Shown one piece after another: positions 41,901 to 52,371 of a DNA stretch of 64,000 nucleotides. The number at the start of each line of letters is the position of its first letter. The stretch's first letter is position 1. The stretch covers positions 334,859 through 398,858 of the forward strand of contig OZ025740.1 of NCBI GenBank assembly GCA_964019335.1. Direction: 5' to 3'. Source of the stretch: Diplonema japonicum. Taxonomy: Eukaryota; Euglenozoa; Diplonemea; Diplonemida; Diplonemidae. The translations under genes were made by a program, and so were the position numbers. The notes under the pieces are model-generated. The model was given only the letters and a program-made list of their open reading frames with translations, had not been told where the DNA came from and searched no databases.

Positions 41901-42172
41901 ACCTGCGCCGCAAGGCTAAGCAGCTGAGCTCCGCAGATGCCGAGGGCGAAGAAGTTGAGCCTACCGCTGCTGACTACGTACTCCTCGAAGAAGAGCCTTC
42001 CCCGATCTTCCTGTCCAATGTGTCAATGGTATCGGCGTCTTCTGTCGGGGCAGGAGAGCTAACTGGGCTACCTCAAATGGGAAGGGCACGGAGAGCATCC
42101 GAGTCCTCGTCATCGGTCAGCGCGACAGAGTCGAGGCGGGGCAGCATGTGGGGCAAGGTCATGTATTTGTAA
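38990..42172 (+). CDS. Cys-rich/mucin-like/polytopic membrane protein
   Basis: The 1060-residue product has a signal peptide (1-14, MWLLLLALLGRCAA) and a Cys-rich ectodomain to about 185 with CRCSTGMMTGVERTDCNALRC and a similar CPSGKLMRGMHRTSCEAINC, suggesting an internal repeat. A Thr/Pro/Gln stalk (about 190-640) follows, beginning as perfect 4-residue units (PQTD, PQTT, PQTS). From about 720 come roughly seven hydrophobic helices (for example FLSGFVIIVCYLVL, FAMAAIGIMGGAYCTGMMW, LGIILLIVALHCL, SLMVIIHLAPSIGLLLF), with a cytosolic loop rich in Asp/Tyr and a Ser-rich C-terminal tail of about 110 residues. I do not recognise the polytopic domain; an adhesion receptor- or channel-like role is speculation. 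The start is the first ATG, 8 nt after a CAG. Confidence 0.85.
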   Translation: MWLLLLALLGRCAAQGVLTPYKVGTPVTEDLKNKCFDTESWCRCSTGMMTGVERTDCNALRCLDGFKCATTEVDMQIQDCEEVTIDLDQPLSNGKCPSGKLMRGMHRTSCEAINCIDKIECCSLVPTAGGFTTLGTRYINDWTTCLDNWYTWCTVPKDGFMVGIQRGTYSSGVLLSALDHAYFVSVHYSPPTPSPPTDAPPTMVPPTSSPLTASPQTDAPQTDAPQTDVPQTDAPQTTSPQTDAPQTTSPQTDAPQTDVPQTTSPQTDAPQTTSPSTASPQTGSPQTDAPQTDAPQTTSPQTDAPQTTSPQTDAPQTDAPQTTSPQTDAPQTDAPQTASPSTASPQTGSPPTASPPTTAPLTSAPSTAAPSTQTPPTMATPTDAPPTPFPLSPSPSTVAPKTQAPATVAPVTSSPLTTVPSTTPPVTSVLPTNPPQTGAPLTVVPTTASPDTVAPQTLVPFTVTPATRAPSTTAPSPSPQTLSPQTPSPQTPSPQTPTPQTETPTAAPAAIPPSAVPLTAAPPTVALPTVAPPTAAPPTVAPSTTAPLAVPPTTISPSTAAPTAPAIAPSTAAPTTFVPTVPVTTAVPQTSANPTMTPSTQPPATGSPSTKVPSTTPQTVSPPAAVSKTEVPSPAPLPRVNISSQIDAVDTAGKFAAGAWALSVMSGSSGQGVLTQKVAIIATGLECIVPGEHEADMPFLIHPLGFKIDGNVHAGCVVGNTFLSGFVIIVCYLVLRTFSYATYFSWIDVASWVRVPSVGLVPVLYLFPGLLQSSLDLILYPKGFAMAAIGIMGGAYCTGMMWVLWKCTARQGFRSTYDPVSKQWESNDHDKHTERYGVIFDDYRGDSDCMPCGRYAMMEFGHVIPFAFVATIRTTTMPHCGMKFGTLGIILLIVALHCLKTQPYISPLLNSLMVIIHLAPSIGLLLFTTSFFSGNRNHWGFATGAWCLFISMQLCIVRSVYDVVILLKRVYLRRKAKQLSSADAEGEEVEPTAADYVLLEEEPSPIFLSNVSMVSASSVGAGELTGLPQMGRARRASESSSSVSATESRRGSMWGKVMYL
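39625..40050 (+). repeat. 12-bp coding minisatellite in the stalk
   Basis: Units of cctcagacagacgca and cctcagacaacctca (period 12 bp, four residues) tandemly encode PQTD/PQTT. The units are much more uniform than the stalk downstream, suggesting recent expansion. Confidence 0.85.
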
Positions 42173-42234
42173 AAGTAAGTGGCTTTGTTTTTTTTTTATA
42201 AAGGAGGCCCTTGGCCCCTTTTTTTTTCGCTAAA

Positions 42235-42288
<54 letters not shown>

Positions 42289-42975
42289 TTTTCCCTTTTC
42301 TCCCCCGCTCCTCCCTCGTATTTCTTTTTGTGGTAGTTGCAAAAGAGCGCTAATTGGCTGTATGTACTATGAAAAGCCTTGCGGTGAGTCATTGCTAAAG
42401 TGGATTTTTTTTTTTTTAATTCCCCCCCTTTTTTTTGGGCCGTTGCTAACCACTTCGTTCCTATCATAGTGAATTCTTTTTCACGAGGGGCCCACGTCTT
42501 TCAAATATCGAAGGTGACATCGAGAGTGCAACAACGAGAAAAAAAAAAAAAAAAAAGAAATGGATAATGGTAAACCCCTGTCATTATCTTTTCTTCTTCT
42601 TCTTTCTTTTTCTTTTTCTTTCTTCTTTTTTTTTTTGAGTAAAGGAGAAAAGCAATGGTGAACAATAAAAACCAATATGAGGTACATCCTTTTACTCAGA
42701 CACAAAGGTATACAAGTTATAAATCTTTTTTTTTTTTCCTCTTCTTTTTGGCTGTTCTTTTATAGTCGGTTTCTAGGGAAACCTCTTTCTTTTTCTTTTT
42801 TTTTTTGTCCCGTTGGGGACTGCATGGTGTGGTGTGTGCCTTCAACGCAATTTCTATTTTTATTTTTATGAACCCTTTAGCCGCCAACGATTCTGCGAAG
42901 CAGGTTCTTGTTGGTGGCAATCTCCCTGGCCCATCCAAAGCAATGTCTTGAGTCGGTTTTCTTCAAGAAAAAAAA

Positions 42976-43007
<32 letters not shown>

Positions 43008-43565
43008 AAAAAAAAAAAAAACTATTTCTGCGGGCGATCGAGACCTATAATGTGGAATGACAACTCAGGTTTTAATTATTTTTCAAGTGCTTTACCTCAG
43101 ATAAAAAAAAAAGAAAGAAAAAAAAAAATTAAAAGAAATACCTCAAGACTTTAGCACGATCCGATCTTTTTTTGCCAACAAGGGCACGAAATCGGGAAAA
43201 TCCAATCTATAACCCTCCCCTTTGCTTTCCCCCACCCCCCTCTAATCACGCATTTTCTTTTTTTTTTCTTTCTTTTCGCCCACCCAAAATAAGTTTTTTT
43301 TTTGTTTGTTTGTTTTAACAATATTATTGTCGAGACTAAATACTAGTTTGATGGCAGCGTAATGAGCTATTTTATTAGGTAAAATTCCGCTCGTGGGCAC
43401 AAACAAATGTGTTTTAATTTGTACGATGCCAAAAATCTCCGGATTCAAATTGGGCTGCCTCGGGTTGTGGTGTCAGGCCAACCCACCAAGGCTGTTTTTT
43501 TTTAAAACCTTTTTCTGTGTTGTGGACCCGTCTTACGACGCCCGCTGTTACTTTATGACTAAAGT

Positions 43566-43604
<39 letters not shown>

Positions 43605-43857
43605 GCATACTTTTTTTTCACCCATGGTATGGGGTTCCCTGCCTGTACAATTTCTTTGGGGTCAGGAGCGGTGCACTCCAACCTGGGGCTCACGCAATAA
43701 AAATTTTGCTGCAAGAAAGAAAAAAAAAAAAAAAAAAAGAACCTCTTTCCCCCCCGTTTTTTTAAAGAAGTTTTATTGTGCCCTTCCGTCATATTTCTCT
43801 TTTTTTTTTTCTTCACTCACATGAACAAGAAAAATAGCTATTTATTGCCAACAAATT

Positions 43858-43939
43858 ATGAGTCATTATTTAACTCGAGTTCCCGAATTTTTTGCACGAG
43901 GGCCCTGCAGGCCCTCGTGAGAGTTAAATAATGGCTCAT
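43858..43939. repeat. Nested hairpin
   Basis: atgagtcattatttaactc (43858-43876) pairs with gagttaaataatggctcat (43921-43939) with one mismatch. Inside it cacgagggcc (43895-43904) pairs exactly with ggccctcgtg (43910-43919). It could fold as a long stem in RNA or be the end of a transposon. Confidence 0.65.
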
Positions 43940-43956
43940 TTGGCGGCAAGTAAGTC

Positions 43957-44334
43957 GTTTTATTTCACTCTTCGTCATTTGAGTCACTCACTCTTCACTG
44001 ATTTCACTGCTGTTTTTTTTTTCACGCAGGATTTTCCTAAGGTAATATGGGGTTGCTATTTCGCCATGGCATTTAAAGGGGAAGTAAAGCACTCCACTTT
44101 TAAGGGCTGGAATGGCCTCAGATGGCCAAAAATAGTCAAAATACCCCGTCCCCAAAAAAGTTTTTCAAGGGGTTGGGTACATTTTCTTCCACGACAAGAC
44201 CCATTTTTTCACTCTGAAGCCCCATAATTTAACTCCAAAATCTCATAATTTAACTAGTTAAATTATGGCGATTTCGCGTTAAATTATGAGGCCCCTAGTG
44301 AGTGAAGAAAATGACGAAGAGTGAAATAAAACAA
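43957..44334. mobile_element. MITE-like element with 24-bp perfect TIRs
   Basis: 43957-43980 and 44311-44334 are exact reverse complements (core tttcactcttcgtcattt). The 378-bp interval has no coding capacity and holds further short inverted repeats such as ttaaattatg/cataatttaa. No target duplication was evident. Confidence 0.6.
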
Positions 44335-44433
44335 TATAATGTTATTGATAAATGAATTGTTTGCTAAAAAGAGTAGTGGTGGCATTGTTGGGCTTATCCT
44401 TCTACAGGTTAACCCCCCTGCTGTGCACAAACA
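44335..44433 (+). repeat. Copy of dispersed repeat from the 32-36 kb array
   Basis: Shares agagtagtggtggcattgtt, gggcttatccttctacaggt and taacccccctgctgtgcaca with 34100-34185, 34710-34795 and 52400-52490, and in reverse with 36984-37070. Confidence 0.75.
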
Positions 44434-45857
44434 AAAGGCAACCGACAACATGGTTTTTGTACAACCATGGAACACGGGAGTGGGTGGTTAAAAAAAAAGG
44501 GGGGAAATGACGAGAAGGGTGAATGAACTGCTTTTACTGCCATTATTTATTTTTGGTTGGTAAGAAAATAGCTATTAAAAGCTGTTTTATTTTCTGACAA
44601 TTTTGTCGATTTGCCCCCCCCCCCCCCCCCCCTTCTTAGAAAGCATAACGGACACCACTTGCTCTCTCTCTTTTTTTTTTTTTTTTCTTGCAAGGTCAAG
44701 TTCCTAGGTCCTTTGACTTGGTTTGAAAGAAAGAGAAAAAAATAAGAAAAGAAGAAAAAAAAGGGGGGGACGATCGGGTTATAAACTTAACTCTTTAGGT
44801 TTTATACCATCGTACGTACATTACAGTTCCTCTCTCTCTCTTCTCTCTCTCAGCTTTGGCTTTAAATTGCCTTTTCACAGGTATCGAGGGCTCATCTTTA
44901 TGTTCTTTTCAAAACCCATTACTTTTTTGCGATAAGCTGTGTTTAAAAAAAAAAAGGCATTTTGTCCTCTCTATTTTTTTTAATTTCTGATTCAATATTG
45001 GATTCCCTCCTTGAACCCTTTGCTAAGATAGATCGACCTTGGTATCGCCTTCAACGAGGCTTTGTTCACAGGGGCGACTAGTATTGTTGGGATTATCCTT
45101 TCACAACAATCTACTGGCTCTTTAACTCTGAAAGTTGACTCCAAACACTATAGTAGATGGTGCCAGACGGGTGCGAAAGGGTAAAAGTACTTTCCTTTTG
45201 GTTTCAAGTTACCAAGTGGGGGGGGGGGGGGTAGCAGCTTTTTCAAAAGCACTTCTTCGTTGCTTTTTTTTTTTGTTCCCCCTTCTTTTTTTTGAAGATG
45301 AGAACAAGGGGGCGTCTCACAAAGACTTCCTTTAACTCATATATTTTTTTCTTTTTTTCCTTGCGAATTTTATTTTTGCTTAATTTTCATTCTTCTTTTA
45401 TTCCTCCCACCCTGTCTGAATTGGGTAGAGTGGGGTCAAAAAATCTTTTATTTTGTCTGGCGAGAGTACGCTCGTAAGGCTTCGGGGGGGGAGATGGAAG
45501 AAAAAGGGGGGTGCTTTTTTTATCCCTCGTTCCCTTTATACGCTGCAAAACGGACCCGCATGGCGCGAGTGAGATCTCCCCCTCTTTTTTTTCCCCCTCT
45601 TAACCCTTCCCTTTCCTTCCCTTCCCTCCATCCCCCCCACACACCGCCGCTACAGAAGAATGCAATTAACTAACTCCTTTGTTTCCCCCCTGTCCCCGTC
45701 TCACGTGCTTCCTGGTTTTTATTTCTCTCTGGTTTTCTTTACCCCTCTTTTCTTTATTACTTCCATTCAATTTTTTTTTTCTTACGGGGAAACAAGAAAT
45801 CCTGGGGTAGATGAGTAGGGAGTGTCTCACAAAAGACCCCCTTTAACTCATATATCC

Positions 45858-46534
45858 CCCTAGGCATAGTGGTGAGGCGACTCGCATTCTCTCATTCTCG
45901 CATTCTCGCACAAAAAAGATCGGACCCGAAATTCTCGAAAAACGACTCGCATTCTCGCACACTCTCGCACGATTCTCGCGCATTCTCGCACGATTCTCGC
46001 ACATGCTAGTGTGCACTTCAGGTGTGCATGTGTCAAAAATAACCCCCCCTCGACCTTCATACTCCTCCCGAACTAACGCGATCAGTGCGTTCACGTCCGC
46101 CCCCGTGTGTGATTCACCCTCCTTGATGATCCAGGTGAAGGAGGAGGGGATCCTCTGAGTATCCGACCAGCCCAGAAATGTTTGGCACTGGTGGCGTCTT
46201 CGGGGCCCCTTTGCCAGCAGCGTGTCTGGTGTCGGTATCTTCATGCGCGAGCTCCACCAATGGGATGCTGGGAAGGCGTGTTTGCTGCTTGGTGGTGCCT
46301 GCGACCAAACACAACATCGCCCACCGTCTATGAACTCCTGCCCCACCACGGGGCAAAGCACTGCCTGTTGAGGTCCTTCGAAGATTTTGACACTCAGGCA
46401 CCTGGCTTTCCCTGTTGAAGTTTCAGCCAAAAAAAATTCTCGCATCATTCTCGCATGCGAGAATGTGCGAGAATTTGGTGCGAGAATGCGACTCGCATTC
46501 TCGCATGCTAGTCGTCTCACCACTATGCCTAGGG
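45858..46534. mobile_element. 677-bp TIR element with captured non-repetitive core
   Basis: The termini at 45858-45882 and 46510-46534 are inverted repeats with one mismatch (ccctaggcatagtggtgag at the left). If the palindrome cctagg is the target duplication, the element proper begins catagtggtgag. Subterminal arrays of cgcattctcgca units occur at both ends. The centre (about 46060-46420) is non-repetitive and open on the minus strand, reading FLGWSDTQRIPSSFTWIIKE and VNALIALVREEYEG, which looks protein-like. It may be a captured host gene piece. It ends 150 bp before the kelch gene. Confidence 0.6.
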
Positions 46535-46686
46535 CTATGTTGGCATGAACGGGGAACGTTTTCGTTTCCTTATTTTCAAAAAAAAAAAAATGCTTGGAAA
46601 CGCGTTTACTTGCCAACAATCCCCCCCCCCCCCCCCCCCCCTGAACGTAAAACAGTAAACGGGAAGAAAGAAAAAGAAAAAAGGAA

Positions 46687-49092
46687 ATGTGGCGCGTTGC
46701 TGACGCCGTCTTCCACATGTTGCTCTGCTGGTCCTGCTTCACTTGTGCGCTTGGCTCTGTAAGTGAATTCGACAGCCTTGTGAACGCGTCGACGACCCAT
46801 TGGACGCTACTTCCGAAAAGGAACATGCTAGAGAACACCCCTAGCCGGAGGCACAAGACATGGGGCACCGTGCTGGGCGACCATTTTTACTTCTTCAGCG
46901 GTGTCAACTACGCCGGGACCTACACGAACGACTTTTGGAGGTTCAGCTTTATAACCTTCGAGTGGGAGGAGGTCAAGGTGGAGGGCAGCGTGCCACCTCC
47001 GGTCGAGAAGTCCCGAATGGTGGCCGACGAGGCACGCAACGCAGTATACCTGTTGCCGGGTAAAGACCAGCTCGGGATGTGGATCTACTATGCGGGGAAC
47101 AATACCTGGGAGGAGATACAGCTGGAAGGCGTGCCAAACAGCTTCGACGTGCCGACCTTTGGAGCCGACTACGCGCCGGCAAACACCCTGTCACACATTG
47201 TCTTTGCGGGGACCGACGGTGCCATCTCTAGCGACTATTGTATTTTCGACAAAACGACGCGAAAATGGCAACGAGGCTCCTACAGCGGGCTTGCCGTGGA
47301 AGACCCCGGTGCGACGGCTGTGGGGTCCTACGCGTACGTTTCGGGCGGCACATTGTCCAGAGGGTCGGTTACACCTAACATAACCCATCGATATGACACC
47401 TTAAACGCCACTGCAGAATGGGAGCCCCTCGACTTCGGCCTTGGAGGCGAAGAGTGGCGAATGTTCAACCCTTACGGGAAGGTGCTGCTCCTCCTCGGTG
47501 ACCCTGGTGGAAAGGGGGTCATAGCTGGCAACGGCATCGCCATGCTCGACTTGGAGGGCGGGGTCAAGGACAAACGGTTCTCAATAGTGAACAAGACCGC
47601 AGGGTGGGTCCCAACTGTGTCGGAGTTCTTCGCGGGGACGTATCGTGGGACCATCATCCTGATGGGCGGGGTGAACAGTTTGCAAGGGAGCGAGTTCTTC
47701 CAACCGGAGATCTACGCCTTCAACCCGAGGCACTGCCCGGGGATGTGCTCCGGGAACGGCGACTGCGTGCTGGCAAACTGCATTTGTCACGACGGACACT
47801 ACGGCCCGGACTGCTCTACGTCCTTCGCTGTTTCGAACAGTGGGAAGGTTGTGTACATCGTGGTTCCCGTCAGCTTCGGTGTCATCCTCATTGCAGCAGC
47901 GGTAGCGTGGAAAGCAACGACGAGGATGCGAGCCTACCGAAGGCTGTACAACAACACACGCGTCGCAGAGTCGATGGCAGACTCCATCGCGAGGATGGAG
48001 CTCGACGAGCTGGACTATCTGGACAATATCCACCATCCGACAAAGGTCCAATCCTCCTTCCTTTCCATCGTCGCGATATTAAAAACCTACAAATTGTTCA
48101 TACCGGATCCTATATTGCAAGGCGCCAAGGGTCTCAACGCCGCGTCCCCAATGTCTGGCGTCTCCCCGATCAGGAGGGACCCTACGCTCACGTTCACATC
48201 GAATTCTGCGCATTCGTCGGAAGGAGGGAACAACAACAACGCGGACTTCAACCAACCACACCAAGGCCCGAGGGTGTCCGTGGGGCAGACTTTGATGACC
48301 AAGACAGAGGTGAAGAAAATTGCTGTATGCGAGTTCCGGATCGTAAGCTACGAGAGATGGACAGAGAAGCAGTCGAATTTATCGCATCAAGTTGGTATCT
48401 TCTCCGATGCCGTGCACGATGTGGTGCAGCTCACACGTGGCACTATCCTCGACGCAGCACTGTCGAGGGGGTCCATCACCTGTGCTTGGAACTTTCAGGT
48501 GCGAAAGGGTTCGCCGGAGTGCTCGGCGGCTGAAGCTGCCATATCGATGGGGAACATAGCAGGCATGACCGTTGTCAAGATCGTCACCAAGTCGCAGGCA
48601 ATCTGCGGCACCCTTGGGGGATCGAATCTCCGTGTTCCTGTTTTAATCGGCCCGTCGTGGGAAACTTGTGAGATCTTGTACAAAATAGCATACCTGCGCC
48701 AAGTGGAGTGTATCACAAATGTGAAGTCCCTGTCGGGCCTGTACCCTTTGATACCAGTCGACATCGTGGCGGGGACGGGGCTTCTTAGTAAGTCGCTAGC
48801 GATACCTTATGAGGTCACAAAGGCTACCCCTATCGCCGCATACGCACTGCTGGTACCGAATACTGCTAACGAGGCTGAATGGATGTACGTTCTTGAGGAG
48901 ATACAGAATAACAACGCGAAGTACCTCGCTGTGATGTCGGTTTATGAAAAGGACGGGGCGGAGGCCGCCGTGGCGCTCATGAAGGGCGGTGCAGAGGAGC
49001 CGCATGGGAACAAGGACAGCTATGATGGGAGCAGGTATCTGTTGGCATCTTTGGGGATGGAGAATATCGCAGTCAAGCGGTTTAGCCTTTGA
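46687..49092 (+). CDS. Kelch-EGF type I membrane protein with possible degenerate cyclase domain
   Basis: The 801-residue product has a signal peptide (about 1-24) and kelch-type propeller repeats to about 345 (LGDHFYFFSGVNYAGTYTND, AYVSGGTLSRGS, TIILMGGVNSLQGSEF). An EGF-like module follows near 350-378 (CSGNGDCVLANCICHDGHYG), then a transmembrane helix near 390-412 (VYIVVPVSFGVILIAAAVAW). The cytoplasmic part begins with a helix pair and QSSFLSIVAILKTYKLFIPD, a phrase like the linker before protist adenylate-cyclase domains. VKKIAVCEFRIVSYERWTEK and FSDAVHDVVQLTRGTILDAA follow, arranged like a class III nucleotide cyclase but without a clear pair of metal-binding Asp. It may therefore be an inactive cyclase-like sensor domain (inference). 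The start follows a poly-C tract, acag and a purine-rich leader. Confidence 0.82.
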   Translation: MWRVADAVFHMLLCWSCFTCALGSVSEFDSLVNASTTHWTLLPKRNMLENTPSRRHKTWGTVLGDHFYFFSGVNYAGTYTNDFWRFSFITFEWEEVKVEGSVPPPVEKSRMVADEARNAVYLLPGKDQLGMWIYYAGNNTWEEIQLEGVPNSFDVPTFGADYAPANTLSHIVFAGTDGAISSDYCIFDKTTRKWQRGSYSGLAVEDPGATAVGSYAYVSGGTLSRGSVTPNITHRYDTLNATAEWEPLDFGLGGEEWRMFNPYGKVLLLLGDPGGKGVIAGNGIAMLDLEGGVKDKRFSIVNKTAGWVPTVSEFFAGTYRGTIILMGGVNSLQGSEFFQPEIYAFNPRHCPGMCSGNGDCVLANCICHDGHYGPDCSTSFAVSNSGKVVYIVVPVSFGVILIAAAVAWKATTRMRAYRRLYNNTRVAESMADSIARMELDELDYLDNIHHPTKVQSSFLSIVAILKTYKLFIPDPILQGAKGLNAASPMSGVSPIRRDPTLTFTSNSAHSSEGGNNNNADFNQPHQGPRVSVGQTLMTKTEVKKIAVCEFRIVSYERWTEKQSNLSHQVGIFSDAVHDVVQLTRGTILDAALSRGSITCAWNFQVRKGSPECSAAEAAISMGNIAGMTVVKIVTKSQAICGTLGGSNLRVPVLIGPSWETCEILYKIAYLRQVECITNVKSLSGLYPLIPVDIVAGTGLLSKSLAIPYEVTKATPIAAYALLVPNTANEAEWMYVLEEIQNNNAKYLAVMSVYEKDGAEAAVALMKGGAEEPHGNKDSYDGSRYLLASLGMENIAVKRFSL

Positions 49093-49759
49093 CAAGAAGG
49101 CTTTTTGTTGTGCTGTGTCGCATTTGTGTCGTTTCCACGACGATCTACCACCCCCCCCCTTTTTTTTTCTTCCTTCATACACGGGTTTCCTTCTTTTTTC
49201 GAAACCGCTTTTTTTTTTTTTTTTTTGGACTTAGCCCATTCAAGGGGCCCTGATATACGCCATACAGTAAATAAAATAAATAAAAGTAGTAAAAAGAAAT
49301 ACTTTGCAACGAGAATTGACGAACAGGACGAACGTTTTTGTGTTGTTCTCGTTTTTCGGGAATTCTGGCCCGTTCGCCATTGTTCTGCCGCCTTTCAGGT
49401 TCAGGGGGCCTGTGGAAGAAACCATAAGGTTCGCTAGTTTATTTATGTTCGTCAGTTTTTGTTGTATATTTCCATGGTATTTACGAGTGAAGCCTGTCAA
49501 ATCTATCCTTATTTCAATAGCATGAGCATACTTTTCGTTCGAGTCAGTAGACCCTTGCCCCTTGCCCTTGGCTGCGTGTATGAGATAGTGTATTGCCAAG
49601 GGAAAGTAGGAATTGGAATTGTGTGTTTTCTTTTATATCTTTCTCTTCTTCATCTTTTTACTTCTATTTCTTTGTTCTACTTTTTCGTTCCTCCTCCCCC
49701 CATTATTTTTTTAATTTTAAGATTTAACATCTCGAACCTTCTTCAAGGAAGCCACAACA
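49093..49759. other. Spacer and leader of transporter gene 1
   Basis: No gene recognised. Contains C and T runs at 49150-49168 and 49209-49226 and ends with a T/C-rich tract and aag near 49720 before the transporter ATG. Confidence 0.5.
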
Positions 49760-52334
49760 ATGAAGTCGCCGCAGAAAGAAGACATGATGCCGCCGCCGCA
49801 GAAAGAAGACGTGATGCCGCTTGAGAAAGAAGCAGAGAAGTCCGGAGTGGCTGGGATCTCGTTGCTCGGGTGGGTGAGCTTGGGGTGCCTGGTGTTTCAG
49901 AACAGTTCTCTGACGCTGACGATGCGGGCGTCGCGCCTGTCGTCGTCCGGGGAGGACAAGATGTACCTGGCAACGTCTGCGGTGGTGATCGGGGAGGCGA
50001 TCAAGGTGATGGCGTCTACGTGCCTGCTGGTGATGGAGACAGGGAGCGTGGAGGGGGCGTGGGCGGCCATTTACGAGGACATCCTGTCGTCTCCAATGTC
50101 GAACATGCAGCTTCTCATCCCCGCAGGGTTGTACACCTTACAGAACAACATCCAGTACTATGCCGCGTCGAACCTCGACCCCGCGACCTTCCAAGTTCTG
50201 TACCAAATGAAGCTGGTGACGACGGCGATCTTGTCGGTGATACTGCTGAAGAAGAAGCTGTCGAAGACGCAGTGGATCAGCATCTTGATTCTCACCCTCG
50301 GGATCGCACTGGTGCAGACCTCGCAGGGGAGCGAACCGTCGCAGAACGAGAACCAGTTCATGGGGTTCGTCGCTGTCTTCATCGCGTGCTGCACGTCAGC
50401 GTGCGCAGGGGTGTACCTCGAGAAGATCGTGAAGCAGACGAAGGCTTCTGTGTGGATCCGGAACATCCAGCTGGCATCCTTCGGGTTGGTGGTGGGGCTC
50501 TTCGGTTCCTACGCGAAGGACAGGGAGGCCATCATGATGCACGGCTTCCTGCAGGGTTTCGAGCCCATCGTCTGGGTCGTCATCTTCCTCGCCTCCTTCG
50601 GCGGCATCCTCATCGCCGTCGTTGTCAAGTACGCTGACAACATCATGAAGGGCTTCGCCACAGGCCTCGCCATCATCATCTCAGCCCTCGCCTCCGTCGT
50701 CCTCTTCAACTTCGTCATCACGGCACAGTACGTCGTGGGGGCTGCGGTCGTTATTGTGTGTGGGGAGGGGAAGGGAGGGGAAAAAGAAGGGGGAAAGGGG
50801 GGAAAATACCACCAAAGAATAAGCCAACAAAACAAAACTCGATAAAATTCCAAGCCGAATAAAACAAACAAACAAACACACGACTCTATCTGAGAATGCA
50901 GGTGGGGGGGAGGGAAAGGCATAATAATGAAGAAGAAAGAAATTTGAAGAAAAGGGAGGGAGAAAAATATAAGGATAAAAAACACCAACAAACAAACCTT
51001 TTTGAGAAAACTGTCCAAGCTACCAACATAAGCCATGACAGGCTCCTCTGTCTCTGGATACGTAGGTTACAGCCATAAGGATAGCTTTCTTTTGGAACAC
51101 TAAACAAAACGTTAATTTATATAAAAGTTGATCAAACTGCATGATGCCCCGACACGGCATGGCAGGGGTCCTGTTCCCTGCTGTTGCACCAATGTCAATA
51201 TAGCATCTACATAGTGTTCAGTTGTTCCTTGGTTTTCGTTTTTGCATTGCAACGCTACCTTTTTTTTTTATTTATTTTAAAGCTCCAAACGTATGATGTT
51301 CCGTCACAGCATGGCAGGGGCTGGGGGATGCCATTAGGTATCCTGTTCCTTGCTGTTGCACCATGTCGGATGCATCTATGATGAGGTGATGAGGCAGCGA
51401 GATGTCCTTTTTGTTTTTATGGCATTACAAGCATGGTAAAGGTCTTATAAATAGTGTCCATTTCAATAGTGTACATGACAGCTAGAATTCTGCTGTTCCT
51501 TGGTTTTGGTTTTATTTTTTTTCAAGCTGTTGCCACTTGTTGTGGCGTTGCAAGCATGGCAAATGGCTTGGGCTCCCCGTGTCTGGGGTCCCTTCACCCT
51601 TGCTGTGTGGTAGGATGCAGCCACGGCACCTCCAAGAACCAGCCAGCTAGATATCAACTGAGGCAAAAGCATGCTTTCCTCTCCCTCCGGTTTACTTTCA
51701 GTTATAATACCCAACAAAAGCTGACTGCTGCATGATGTTCCGGACACGGCACGGTAGGGGCTGGGGGATCCCAATTAGGTGTCCTGTTCCTTGCTGTTGC
51801 ACCATATGGTCGGTTTTGCATCTAATGAGGTGACCATTGGCAGCGAGAATTCTGTTTTTATTTCTCTCCGGTGAACTGCTTCCTAAAAGGAAGTTCTATT
51901 TTTTCTCTCGTTCTATTTTAAAAAGCTGACAGCTGCATGGTGCTCCGACACGGCACGGTAGGGGCTGAGGGATCCCAATTAGGTGTCCTGTTCCTTGCTG
52001 TTGCACCATATGGTCGGTTTACATCTAATGAGGTGACCATTGGCAGCGAGAATTCTTTTCCTGGTTTTTGTTTTTTTTCAAGCTGTTACCACATGTCGTG
52101 GCGTTGCAAGCATGGCAAAGGGCTTGGGTCCCGCTATCTTTTTTTTTGTTTTAAAGCTCCAAGCGTATGATGTTCCGTCACAGCATGGCAGGGGCTGGGG
52201 GATGCCATTAGGTATCCTGTTCCTTGCTGTTGCATCAATGTCGGATGCATCTATGATGAGGTGATGAGGCAGCGAGATGTCCTTTTTGTTTTTATGGCAT
52301 TGCAAACATGGCAAGGAGCAGCGATGATTCTGTT

Positions 52335-52371
<37 letters not shown>

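Larger units (their letters stand above)
42173..45857. other. Long A/T-rich spacer
   Basis: No protein-coding gene was recognised in 3.7 kb. It is dominated by A, T, C and G runs (for example A at 42236-42285, 42967-43020 and 43567-43602; C at 44615-44632; G near 45220-45231). Structured pieces are listed separately: a hairpin at 43858-43939, a MITE-like element at 43957-44334 and a dispersed repeat at 44335-44433. The phrase tttaactcatatat with its flank occurs at 45331 and 45842 and again at 63430. Confidence 0.5.

Noticed and set aside
45843-46868. 341-residue minus-strand frame across the TIR element and kelch 5' end
   Set aside because: It spans TIRs, homopolymers and the antisense of the kelch start; only the central part may be a relic.
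49870-50637. 255-residue frame overlapping transporter gene 1 (repeated at 55351-56118)
   Set aside because: Shifted reading of the transporter exon; composition is Arg/Gly/Asp-rich and no family features.
51042-51065. Alternative short last exon for transporter gene 1 after a cag at 51039
   Set aside because: It would give APLSLDT, which fits the family less well than the exon at 53185, and lacks a pyrimidine tract.
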